Shown piece after piece: positions 48,643-55,489 of a stretch of 64,000 nucleotides of DNA. The DNA is taken from the NCBI RefSeq assembly GCF_009755605.1, contig NZ_WPNZ01000013.1:62001-126000 (forward strand), written 5' to 3'. Made by a program: the position numbers and the translations under genes. The stretch comes from Streptomyces typhae. Its GTDB lineage: Bacteria; Actinomycetota; Actinomycetes; Streptomycetales; Streptomycetaceae. A model generated the notes under the pieces. That model was not told the origin of the DNA, made no database searches, and saw only the letters and a list, made by a program, of their open reading frames with translations. Position 1 is the stretch's first letter. The number at the start of each line of letters is the position of its first letter.

Positions 48643-49869
48643 TCAGCCGACCTCGACGGCGTCCCGTACGGGGGAGTGGGTATCGGGAGCATCGGGGGCA
48701 GCGGACGTGCCGGCGGGAGTCGAGGCGCTGGGCGCCACGCGTCGCCGCCACTCCGGTACGAGGGTCACCAGGCCGAGCACCGCGAGCCCGGCACCGATCC
48801 ACAGCGGCGCGCGCAGCCCGTACGCGTCGATGGCGGGACCGCCGACGGACGTGGCGATGATGATGCCGCCCGTGATGAACGACGAGTGGACGCTGTTGAC
48901 CAGCGGGCGGGTGTTGCCGACCCGCTGCACCCGGGTCACCATCGCCGGGTTCATGGTGACGCCGACGAGACCGATGCCGAGCATCATGGCCACGGCGCCG
49001 ACGGGCAGGTCCGCGAGCAGCGCGAAGCCGACCAGGAAGCCGAGGTTCAGGAGCAGTCCGGTGACCAGGACGGGCAGCGCGTGCCGGTCGGCGAGGCGGC
49101 CCACGACGGTGTTGCCGATGAGCGTCGCCGCGCCGTACGCGACGAGCAGCAGCGGCACGGTGCCGGTGGCGAACCCGGTGATCTCGGTGAGGATCGGGTT
49201 GAGGTAGCTGAACGCCGAGAACGTCGCACCGATCACGAAGGTGCTTGTGGTGAGCGTCAGCCAGAGGCGCGGGCTGCGGAAGGCGCCCAGCTCCTCGCGG
49301 ACCGACCCCGCGTCGTCGGCGCGCTCGATGCGGGGCACACCCACGAACGTGGCCACGGCGGCGAGCGCCGTCAGGACGGTGATGGCCCAGAACGCCGCGC
49401 GCCAGCCCAGGTGTTCACCGACGACGGTCGCGAGCGGCAGCCCGAGAAGCGTGCCGAGCATGAGGCCGTTGAGCGCCACGGCGACGGCGCGGCCGCGTAT
49501 CTCCGGGCGGGTGAGGCGGCTGGCCAGCGAGATGCCGACACCGAAGAAGGCCTGGGAGGCGACGCCGGTGACGACGCGGGCGACGAGCATGGTCCAGTAG
49601 TCCGGTGCGAGGGCGGCCAGGACGTTGCCCCCGAGAAAGATGGCGAACAGCACCATCAGCGCCCGCTTCTGCGGGAGCTTCAGCAGAGCGACCGTCAGGA
49701 ACGGCCCCCCGAAGGCCATCGCCACGGCGAAGGCGGTGATCAGATAGCCGATCTCGGGGATCGTGGCGTCGAGCCCGTCGGCCATCTGCGGCATGAGTCC
49801 AGCGACGACGAACTCACTGGTCACCATGGCGAAGATGCCTAGGGCGAGGACGTATACGGCGCGGGGCAT
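48643..49869 (-). CDS. MFS exporter, AraJ/CmlR-like
   Basis: A 408-residue, twelve-helix protein. LALGIFAMVTSEFVVAGLMPQMADGL is typical of the AraJ/chloramphenicol-exporter group, and GVGISLASRLTRPEIRGRAVAVALNGLMLGTLLG follows. A shared operator motif upstream (49921-49943) recurs by the TetR gene, so it is probably derepressed together with the divergent flavoprotein. A C-terminal polar tail of about 25 residues is present. Confidence 0.87.
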   Translation of the reverse strand: MPRAVYVLALGIFAMVTSEFVVAGLMPQMADGLDATIPEIGYLITAFAVAMAFGGPFLTVALLKLPQKRALMVLFAIFLGGNVLAALAPDYWTMLVARVVTGVASQAFFGVGISLASRLTRPEIRGRAVAVALNGLMLGTLLGLPLATVVGEHLGWRAAFWAITVLTALAAVATFVGVPRIERADDAGSVREELGAFRSPRLWLTLTTSTFVIGATFSAFSYLNPILTEITGFATGTVPLLLVAYGAATLIGNTVVGRLADRHALPVLVTGLLLNLGFLVGFALLADLPVGAVAMMLGIGLVGVTMNPAMVTRVQRVGNTRPLVNSVHSSFITGGIIIATSVGGPAIDAYGLRAPLWIGAGLAVLGLVTLVPEWRRRVAPSASTPAGTSAAPDAPDTHSPVRDAVEVG

Positions 49870-49920
49870 GGGGCTGCTCCTTCGGGAGGCGTGGGGCGGG
49901 AGGCGGGGGAGGCGGGTCGA

Positions 49921-49943
49921 GTATTGGATAGTTCAGTACAAAA
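49921..49943 (+). promoter_or_regulatory. TetR operator candidate, site 1 (MFS promoter)
   Basis: The site reads GTATTG-N7-CAGTAC-AAAA and is itself an imperfect palindrome, 12 of 19 positions matching its complement. The same pattern occurs at 50664-50686 on the minus strand. It lies 51 bases upstream of the MFS start. Confidence 0.6.
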
Positions 49944-50047
49944 TTAGGACGTGCGAGACCTCGGCGGGTGCGTACGGGGGTGGGCCGTCCCGGGGGTGCG
50001 GGGCGCCCGGGACGGACTCGCGGGACGGACTCACTCGCGGGACGGAC

Positions 50048-50647
50048 TCAGGGGCGCAGGGCGTCCAGGGCGGTGTCGGCGATGGACTCCAGGATCGCGC
50101 GGTCCGCTCCCGCCTGGGCGGAGACGCGCAGGCCGCCGATGGTCGCGTTGATGAACCGGGCCAGGGCGTCCGGGTCCCGCCCGGTGGTGATCGTGCCGTC
50201 GCGGCGGCCCGCGTCGAGCGCCACGTGCAGCAGGTCGAGCCGGACGCGGAGGTCGTGCTCGACCAGGGCGGCTGCCTCCGGGTCCCGCCGCGCCAGCTCC
50301 ACGACGGTGTTGACGGTGAGACAGCCGATGCTGCTCCCGTCGGCCTCGCGGTACTCGTACTCGCTGTCGACGATCCGGGTGAACAGGGCGCGGATCCGCT
50401 CCATGCCGGAGCGCCCGGGGTCCTCCAGGATCTCCGCCTGCGGTGCGCTCATCAGCTCGATGTAGCGGGTGAGTGCGCGCCGGAACAGGTCGTGCTTGCT
50501 GGTGAACGTGTTGTAGATGCTGCTGCGGCCCAGTCCGGTGGCGTCGCACAGGTCCTGGGTCGAGGTGGCCTCGTAGCCGTTCGTCCAGAACGCGCGCATC
50601 GCCGCGTCCAGGGCCCGCTCCTCGTCGAAAGTCCGCGGTCGGGCCAT
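50048..50647 (-). CDS. TetR-family transcriptional regulator
   Basis: A 199-residue protein. FDEERALDAAMRAFWTNGYEATSTQDLCDATGLGRSSIYNTFTSKHDLF is the HTH. Two Cys are present (LCDATG and IGCLTV). The TetR_C-like domain resembles regulators of electrophile or antibiotic efflux. The divergent flavoprotein, the downstream MFS gene and the two matching operator sites suggest one regulon of three transcripts. Confidence 0.88.
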   Translation of the reverse strand: MARPRTFDEERALDAAMRAFWTNGYEATSTQDLCDATGLGRSSIYNTFTSKHDLFRRALTRYIELMSAPQAEILEDPGRSGMERIRALFTRIVDSEYEYREADGSSIGCLTVNTVVELARRDPEAAALVEHDLRVRLDLLHVALDAGRRDGTITTGRDPDALARFINATIGGLRVSAQAGADRAILESIADTALDALRP

Positions 50648-50663
50648 GACCGTACGGTAGCCG

Positions 50664-50686
50664 TTTTGGACTGCTCGTTGCAATAC
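50664..50686 (-). promoter_or_regulatory. TetR operator candidate, site 2 (TetR/flavoprotein region)
   Basis: Read on the minus strand the site is GTATTG-N7-CAGTCC-AAAA, matching site 1 at all but one of the 16 fixed positions. It lies 17 bases upstream of the TetR start and in the region divergent to the flavoprotein gene. Confidence 0.6.
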
Positions 50687-50767
50687 GTTGTACGGGTTTG
50701 CTGAAGCGGCAAGCATGTTTGCCGGAAAGGCCGGATCTCGTGCAAGGTCGTCGTGGAGGTGTTCGCC

Positions 50768-50878
50768 ATGAACGGCATGAACGGCATGAACGGCATGAAC
50801 AGCATGAACCACGTGAACGGCACGAATGACATTGATGACATGAACGGCGTAAACAGCGTGAACGGCGTGCACGACGAT
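50768..50878 (+). repeat. 9-bp coding repeat giving an Asn-rich N-terminus
   Basis: ATGAACGGC-type nonamers recur from 50768 to about 50871 with increasing divergence (Met-Asn-Gly, then Val-Asn-Ser/Gly). The first three copies are perfect. The reading frame of the flavoprotein is preserved. Confidence 0.85.
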
Positions 50879-51874
50879 CAGCTGATGGACGGCTACGACG
50901 TGGTGGTGGTCGGCGGTGGCGCCGCCGGGCTCAATGGAGCGTTGATGCTGGCCAGGGCCCGCCGCTCGGTGGTGGTGCTCGACGCGGGCGCCCCGCGCAA
51001 CGCCCCCGCCGACGGGGTGCACGGACTGCTCGGGCGGGAGGGGATGCCGCCCGCCGAGCTCCTGGAGCGCGGTCGCGCCGAGGTGCGCGGGTACGGCGGG
51101 CAGGTGGTACCGGCCGAGGTCGAGAGCGTGGAGCGCGCCGGGGACGGGTTCGAGGTCCGCCTCGCCGACGGCCGGGCCGTGCGCGCCCGCCGCGTCCTGG
51201 TGGCCACCGGCCTGGTGGACGAACTGCCCGACGTGCCCGGACTGCACGAACGCTGGGGGCGGGATGTGCTGCACTGCCCGTACTGCCACGGCTGGGAGGT
51301 GCGGGACCAGGCCATCGGCGTCCTGGGCAGCGGTCCCCTCTCGGTGCACCAGGCGCTGCTCCTGCGCCAGTGGAGCGCCGACGTCACCTTCTTCCCGCAC
51401 ACCATGGCGCCGCCGAGCGCCGAGGAGGCGGAGCAACTGGCGGCGCGGGGCATCCGGGTGGTCGAGGGCGAGGTGGACTCCCTGGAGATCGTCGACGACC
51501 GCGTCGTCGGGCTGCGGATGGCCGACGGGGAGCTGGTGCGCCGGGACGCGGTGGCGGTGGCCCCGCGGATGGTGGCACGCGTCGGCTTCCTGAAGGCGCT
51601 CGGCCTTGAGCCGGTGCCGCATCTGGCGGGGGAGCACCTGCCGAGCGAGGCCGGCCGCACCGAGGTGCCCGGGGTGTGGGTCGCGGGCAACATCACCGAC
51701 CTCGCCGCGCAGGTCGGCGGGGCGGCGGCCGCGGGGGCGGCCGCCGCGGGGCAGATCAATGCGGACCTGGTGGCGGAGGAGACTCGGGTGGCGGTGGCGG
51801 TCCATCGCGGGGGCGGGGCGGGCGCCCCGCCTGGTGCGGGGGAGCGACCCGCGCGGGCTGGACGGGGGGAGTGA
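50768..51874 (+). CDS. Thioredoxin-reductase-like flavoprotein
   Basis: A 368-residue protein started at ATG 50768 with GGAGG nine bases upstream. Residues 1-38 are an odd Asn-rich tail of MNG/VNG triplet repeats. YDVVVVGGGAAGLNGALMLARAR binds FAD. Cys170-Pro-Tyr-Cys173 in HCPYCHGWE is the redox pair, and VLGSGPLSVHQALLL is the NAD(P) motif. It matches the small thioredoxin-reductase-like group linked to disulfide formation or thiol stress. The C-terminal tail (VHRGGGAGAPPGAGE) is low-complexity and ends in a 26-bp repeat. Confidence 0.87.
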   Translation: MNGMNGMNGMNSMNHVNGTNDIDDMNGVNSVNGVHDDQLMDGYDVVVVGGGAAGLNGALMLARARRSVVVLDAGAPRNAPADGVHGLLGREGMPPAELLERGRAEVRGYGGQVVPAEVESVERAGDGFEVRLADGRAVRARRVLVATGLVDELPDVPGLHERWGRDVLHCPYCHGWEVRDQAIGVLGSGPLSVHQALLLRQWSADVTFFPHTMAPPSAEEAEQLAARGIRVVEGEVDSLEIVDDRVVGLRMADGELVRRDAVAVAPRMVARVGFLKALGLEPVPHLAGEHLPSEAGRTEVPGVWVAGNITDLAAQVGGAAAAGAAAAGQINADLVAEETRVAVAVHRGGGAGAPPGAGERPARAGRGE

Positions 51875-51942
51875 TCGGTGCGGGCCGGATGGGGGAGTGA
51901 CCGGTGCGGCCGGGTCGGGGGAGCGGCCGGGCCGGAGACCGG
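51838..51942. repeat. 26-bp tandem repeat overlapping the flavoprotein stop codon
   Basis: Units at 51838-51863, 51865-51890, 51891-51916 and 51917-51942 begin GGGGGAGTGA or GGGGGAGCG. The TGA at 51872-51874 in the second unit is the flavoprotein stop and is copied at 51898-51900. Confidence 0.8.
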
Positions 51943-51982
51943 GGAAGCGACGAGTCCGGTCAGGTGGGGGTGAGCGGTGGGC

Positions 51983-52063
51983 CCGGCCCGGTCGCGGTTG
52001 GCGGCGGAGCCGCCGCGTCCCTCACCCTGGCCGCGGTCGGCGGCGGAGCCGCCGCGCCCCTCA
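51983..52063. repeat. 39-bp tandem repeat overlapping the phosphotriesterase stop codon
   Basis: Units at 51983-52021 and 52022-52060 share GGCGGCGGAGCCGCCGCG and are followed by a third start at 52061. TCA at 52061-52063 is the stop codon of the minus-strand gene and recurs at 52022-52024. Confidence 0.8.
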
Positions 52064-53050
52064 CCCCGGCCACTCGACCGCGAACGCCCGCCCCGGATTG
52101 ACCGTCAGCATCCGCTCCACGAGGTCCGCCCCCACGGCGTGGGCGAGCCGCGGCCCTACCCGGCGCAGCAGATGCGGCATCCCCGGGCCGCCGTGCACGG
52201 AGCGCGCCGAGGACGTCGTCGTGTCGCCCCCCAGAAGCAACCGGTCGCCGTGACCGGCCTCGGCCAGGGCGCGTACCGCGTCCGGCATCCGCCAGTCCGT
52301 GGCGTGGTTGGCCCGGGAGGGCCCGTCGAAGGCCAGCCAGCAGCCCGCCGCCGCGGCCTGCGCGTGCACCACCGGATCGGGGTCGCGGTTGAGGTGCCCG
52401 AGGATCACCTTGTCCGGCGGCACCTCCGACTCGCCGCACAGCAGGTCGAGTACGTCGAGCGCGGCCGTGCCGAGTTCCAGGTGCACGGCGATCGGCGCGC
52501 CCGTCGCGCGGTGCGCCGACGCGGCTGCCGTCATCGTCAGGCGGGCGTGTGCGTCCAGACCGTGGAAGCCGCCCGCCACCTTGATCAGCCCGGCCCGCAC
52601 CCCGCTGTCGCCGATGCCCTGGGTCAGCTCACGCACGAACACCGCGGCCAGCCGGTCCGGGCTCCCCAGCTCCGCGAGCAACTCGGGCGTGTAGTGCACG
52701 GATTGATGCAGTCCGGTGGCGGCCACGACATGGACCCCCGCCGCGCGTGCCAGGCCGGGCAGCTCGGCGGCACGACGGCCCATGCCGTGGGGTGTCCACT
52801 GGACGACGCTCTGGCCGCCGGCCGCCCGGAAGGCGGCGAGTTCGGCCCCGGCGGCGGCCGTGGAGTCCAGTTCCTGGCCCGGGAGCACAGGGCTCTTCAG
52901 GAAGAGGTGGTCGTGGGCGTCACAGACCCCCAGCTCGCCAGGCGCGACATCGCCGAGGACGGTCCGCACGGTGGCCGCGCCTGCGCCTGCGCCTGCGCCA
53001 TCGCCACCGTCCGCGGTCGCCGTCGCCTCCGGGGGGCCCGCGGTCACCAT
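52061..53050 (-). CDS. Phosphotriesterase-family amidohydrolase-fold protein
   Basis: A 329-residue protein started at ATG 53050 (GTG 53047 is equally possible), overlapping the DUF4865 stop. The binuclear metal site is visible: VCDAHDHLF (HxH), the carbamylatable Lys in GLIKVAGG, His in IAVHLELG, His in VILGHLNRD and Asp in LLLGGDTTTS. Members hydrolyse organophosphates, lactones or homocitrate-type lactones, so a lactonase role is as likely as a phosphotriesterase. A GAG repeat precedes the catalytic core. Coupled to DUF4865 and a TetR. Confidence 0.87.
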   Translation of the reverse strand: MVTAGPPEATATADGGDGAGAGAGAATVRTVLGDVAPGELGVCDAHDHLFLKSPVLPGQELDSTAAAGAELAAFRAAGGQSVVQWTPHGMGRRAAELPGLARAAGVHVVAATGLHQSVHYTPELLAELGSPDRLAAVFVRELTQGIGDSGVRAGLIKVAGGFHGLDAHARLTMTAAASAHRATGAPIAVHLELGTAALDVLDLLCGESEVPPDKVILGHLNRDPDPVVHAQAAAAGCWLAFDGPSRANHATDWRMPDAVRALAEAGHGDRLLLGGDTTTSSARSVHGGPGMPHLLRRVGPRLAHAVGADLVERMLTVNPGRAFAVEWPG

Positions 53051-53643
53051 GCCCGCCCCCGGGGGAGAGCGCCCAGTCCGGGAGTCGAACAGTGCAGCAC
53101 CTGGAACAACTCGCCGTCCGCCTCCGCCGCCGCGCGGCCCGCGCCTTCGGCGGCCCACAGCGAGAACACCACCGCCTCCCAGTGCCGCGGATCGACGGCG
53201 ACCACGACACCGACGAGACCGTCCCGCTCCGCCACGTCCCGCGCCTCCGTGAGGAGTTCCTCCGCGAGGTCGGGGGTCCGCATGCTTTCGGGAACGACCC
53301 GGCGGTGCCGCAGGGCGGCGACCGGCGGAGCACCGGCGGCACCCCCGTCCTCGTATCCGAGCACCATCCAGTGCTGCACGACCGGCCGTCCGAAGTCGTC
53401 GCAGAGCCCCTGGAACCCGGGCCCCCAGAGGAACGAGCCGAGGCCCTCCGCGGTGTTCCAGAGGTAGAACGGCGCGTACTGGTTGACCGGCGAGCCGTCG
53501 ACACCGCGCTCACGCATCAGGTACGCCTTGAACCCGAGCCCCGGCCAGGCGTCGAGGAGGTGGCCCTTGGCCGCCACCCGGCGGCGCACGACGTCCATGT
53601 CGTAGTCGGCGGGCAGGGTGATCTCGTACTGCTTGGCGTGCAT
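53044..53643 (-). CDS. DUF4865 family protein
   Basis: A 199-residue protein. MHAKQYEITLPADYDMDVVRRRVAAKG, LKAYLMRERG-like GFKAYLMRERG, YAPFYLWNTAEGLGSFLWGPGFQGLCDDFGRP and VQHWMVLGYEDG match DUF4865, which has no known activity. It is probably a ferredoxin-like alpha/beta fold. Its stop overlaps the phosphotriesterase-family start, so the two are made together. The TetR at 53825-54385 is just upstream on the same strand. Confidence 0.85.
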   Translation of the reverse strand: MHAKQYEITLPADYDMDVVRRRVAAKGHLLDAWPGLGFKAYLMRERGVDGSPVNQYAPFYLWNTAEGLGSFLWGPGFQGLCDDFGRPVVQHWMVLGYEDGGAAGAPPVAALRHRRVVPESMRTPDLAEELLTEARDVAERDGLVGVVVAVDPRHWEAVVFSLWAAEGAGRAAAEADGELFQVLHCSTPGLGALPRGRAW

Positions 53644-53824
53644 CGTGCTCCAAGGCTGACTGGTGCGGGAACAGGGACTCGAGGTGCGGTGAACGCGCCG
53701 GTCGAGGCGCGGTGGGGGCCGGTCAGGGGACTCAGGGGCCGCCGGGGCGACCGGGGTGACCGGGGTGACCGGCTGGCGGCACCGGTTTCGGCGGGCATCG
53801 GAAACCCGCCGGGCCCGGTCACGC

Positions 53825-54385
53825 TCAGGCGCGCGGAGCGAGCAACGCCAGCAGCCCCCTCACGCCCGCGTCGAACGCCGCGGGCGACCCCGTGGCCCGC
53901 GCCAGCACATAGCCGCCCTGCACGGTCGCGACGATCGCCGAGGCGACCTCGCCCGCGTCGAGCGTGCCGCTGAACTCGCCCCGGTCCAGGCCCTCCTGGA
54001 CGATCCCGGCGAGCCGCTCGCGCAGCCACTCCAGGGTCTCGGTGACCGGCGCCCGCAGTTCCTCGTCGGCGATCACGTCCGGGTCCATCGTCAGCCGCCC
54101 GACCGGGCAGCCGCGCAGGACGTCGCGCTCGCGCAGCAGGTACGCGGCGACCCGGTCGTACGCCGGACCGTCACCGGCGAGGGCGGCCTCCGCGGTGGCC
54201 TGCATCTCCTGCGCCGTACGCCGGATCGCGGTGAGGGCGAGGTCGGGCTTCCCGGTGAAGTGGTGGTACATGCTGCCCTGGCCGGCACCCGCGTGCTGCT
54301 GGATCGCCTTCGGGCTGGTGCCGACGTAGCCACGCTCCCACAGCAGTTCGCGCGTGGACTCGATCAGACGCTCCGATGTACTCAT
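53825..54385 (-). CDS. TetR-family transcriptional regulator
   Basis: A 186-residue protein started at ATG 54385. LIESTRELLWERGYVGTSPKAIQQHAGAGQGSMYHHFTGKPDLALTAIRRT is the HTH. The C-terminal part (VLRGCPVGRLTMDPD, EFSGTLDAGEVASAIVATVQGGYVLARA) matches the group found next to DUF4865 genes. An imperfect 20-bp palindrome immediately upstream is its likely operator. It probably controls the DUF4865-phosphotriesterase pair. Confidence 0.88.
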   Translation of the reverse strand: MSTSERLIESTRELLWERGYVGTSPKAIQQHAGAGQGSMYHHFTGKPDLALTAIRRTAQEMQATAEAALAGDGPAYDRVAAYLLRERDVLRGCPVGRLTMDPDVIADEELRAPVTETLEWLRERLAGIVQEGLDRGEFSGTLDAGEVASAIVATVQGGYVLARATGSPAAFDAGVRGLLALLAPRA

Positions 54386-54393
54386 GAGGTGAG

Positions 54394-54413
54394 TGTACAT
54401 ACTAATAGGTACA
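54394..54413. promoter_or_regulatory. 20-bp imperfect palindrome upstream of TetR
   Basis: TGTACATACTAATAGGTACA matches its reverse complement at 16 of 20 positions. It starts nine bases upstream of the TetR ATG, so binding would block transcription. Confidence 0.62.
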
Positions 54414-54452
54414 GCCTGTCCAGTCCGCCCGGGTGCGACGAGCCGCCGCTCG

Positions 54453-54480
54453 TCAGCGACCGATCAGCGACCGATCAGCG
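54453..54480. repeat. 11-bp repeat overlapping a stop codon
   Basis: TCAGCGACCGA occurs at 54453-54463 and 54464-54474, and TCAGCG follows at 54475. The last TCA is the stop of the minus-strand gene. Confidence 0.8.
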
Positions 54481-54894
54481 GCTGGTCCCTCCGGTCTGCG
54501 CGCGGAGGAACATGAAGTAGTCGTCGATCTCCAGTACCTCTTCGTCGGTGAGGGACGGCACGCGCCATCCCAGTCGGTCACCGTGTTCCATGAACGCGGG
54601 GGGAAGGCCCGTGCCGTAGGTCTCCACGTACTCGGCCGTGTCGCGGCGCCAGTAGAAGGTTCCGTCGCTGTGCAGGGCCGTCCCGCCCATGACGGAGAAC
54701 TCGGTGCCCACGACGTCCTCGGTGAATCCCATGAGCGCGATGATCACAGGTGCCGTCCGCAGGTACTCCGCCACGCGTCCGCGTCGGTGCACGGGCAGTT
54801 GGCCGGAGAGTTCCCGGATCTCGTCCGCGCGTCCGGTGAAGCAGGACTGACTGGAACTGTCGCCGAACAGGCCGAGCGGGGTGACCTTGCGCAT
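54475..54894 (-). CDS. Hypothetical protein, possible second immunity or accessory gene
   Basis: A 139-residue acidic protein started at ATG 54894 with GGAAGGA upstream. APVIIALMGFTEDVVGTEFSVMGGTALHSDGTFYWRRDTAEYVETYGTGLP and LTDEEVLEIDDYFMFLRAQ show an alpha/beta fold with no catalytic motif I recognise. It looks less GC-rich than its neighbours and lies downstream of the Rhs/immunity pair on the same strand, after a hairpin. It may be an orphan immunity protein; this is positional inference only. Confidence 0.6.
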   Translation of the reverse strand: MRKVTPLGLFGDSSSQSCFTGRADEIRELSGQLPVHRRGRVAEYLRTAPVIIALMGFTEDVVGTEFSVMGGTALHSDGTFYWRRDTAEYVETYGTGLPPAFMEHGDRLGWRVPSLTDEEVLEIDDYFMFLRAQTGGTSR

Positions 54895-54965
54895 GGGACG
54901 TCCTTCCGGAACGAGCTGTCTGAGGGGCCGGTGACGGCGGTGGGTGTCATCACGTCACTGCGGGA

Positions 54966-54994
54966 GGGCGCCCGGGGCCCGGCCTCGGGCGCCC
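54966..54994 (-). terminator. Hairpin after the Rhs-immunity operon
   Basis: GGGCGCCCG (54966-54974) and CGGGCGCCC (54986-54994) pair perfectly around 11 bases. It is 65 bases past the immunity-gene stop on the minus strand and separates that operon from the next gene. Confidence 0.6.
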
Positions 54995-55059
54995 CCCACT
55001 CGTGTCCTGCGTGAACGCCGCAGGCTGTGGACGGTGTTCACGTCGTCTCGTGGGCCCGA

Positions 55060-55479
55060 CTACTCGACCACGGTCAGCTCACCGTTCGTCTCCAGCCCCG
55101 CCGCGCGCACCGCTGCTCGGCAGAAGTCCTCAGGAGGGCAGTAGAGGTGCTCTGCCATGTAGTGGATCACCAGGTCCGGTGCGGCATAGCAGGTGCCGTC
55201 CGCTCCCTCCACCCGGATCTCAGCCGAACCGAGCAGGACCTTTGTGTCGCCGGCCGGTCCGCCGAGGACGAACGACCGATCGATATCGCAGAACTCACAG
55301 TGGTGGAGGCCACGCATCTGGTTCTCATGGGCGACGCAAAGGATCTTCAGGGCATCCATCACGCGCTCGTCCACCACCCCCCTGGTGTACTCGTGCGCCG
55401 ACGAGAGCCACCCCACGTTGAGCATCGCGCGGGGCGAATCGTCATAGGAGTAGGGGGACAAGTCGGGGTAGTAGGTCAT
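55060..55479 (-). CDS. Probable immunity protein for the Rhs toxin
   Basis: A 139-residue protein started at ATG 55479 with AGGAG six bases upstream. It begins only 10 bases after the Rhs stop, the classic toxin-immunity spacing. MTYYPDLSPYSYDD ... LNVGWLSSAHEYTRG, HHCEFCDIDR, LLGSAEIRVEGADGTCYAAPDLVIHYMAEHLYCPPEDF is a sequence pattern I associate with a DUF-type family beside toxin genes. His/Cys pairs (HHCEFC) might bind zinc. Base composition looks lower in GC than the Rhs core. Immunity function is inferred from position. Confidence 0.72.
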   Translation of the reverse strand: MTYYPDLSPYSYDDSPRAMLNVGWLSSAHEYTRGVVDERVMDALKILCVAHENQMRGLHHCEFCDIDRSFVLGGPAGDTKVLLGSAEIRVEGADGTCYAAPDLVIHYMAEHLYCPPEDFCRAAVRAAGLETNGELTVVE

Positions 55480-55489
55480 CCGTTTCTCC

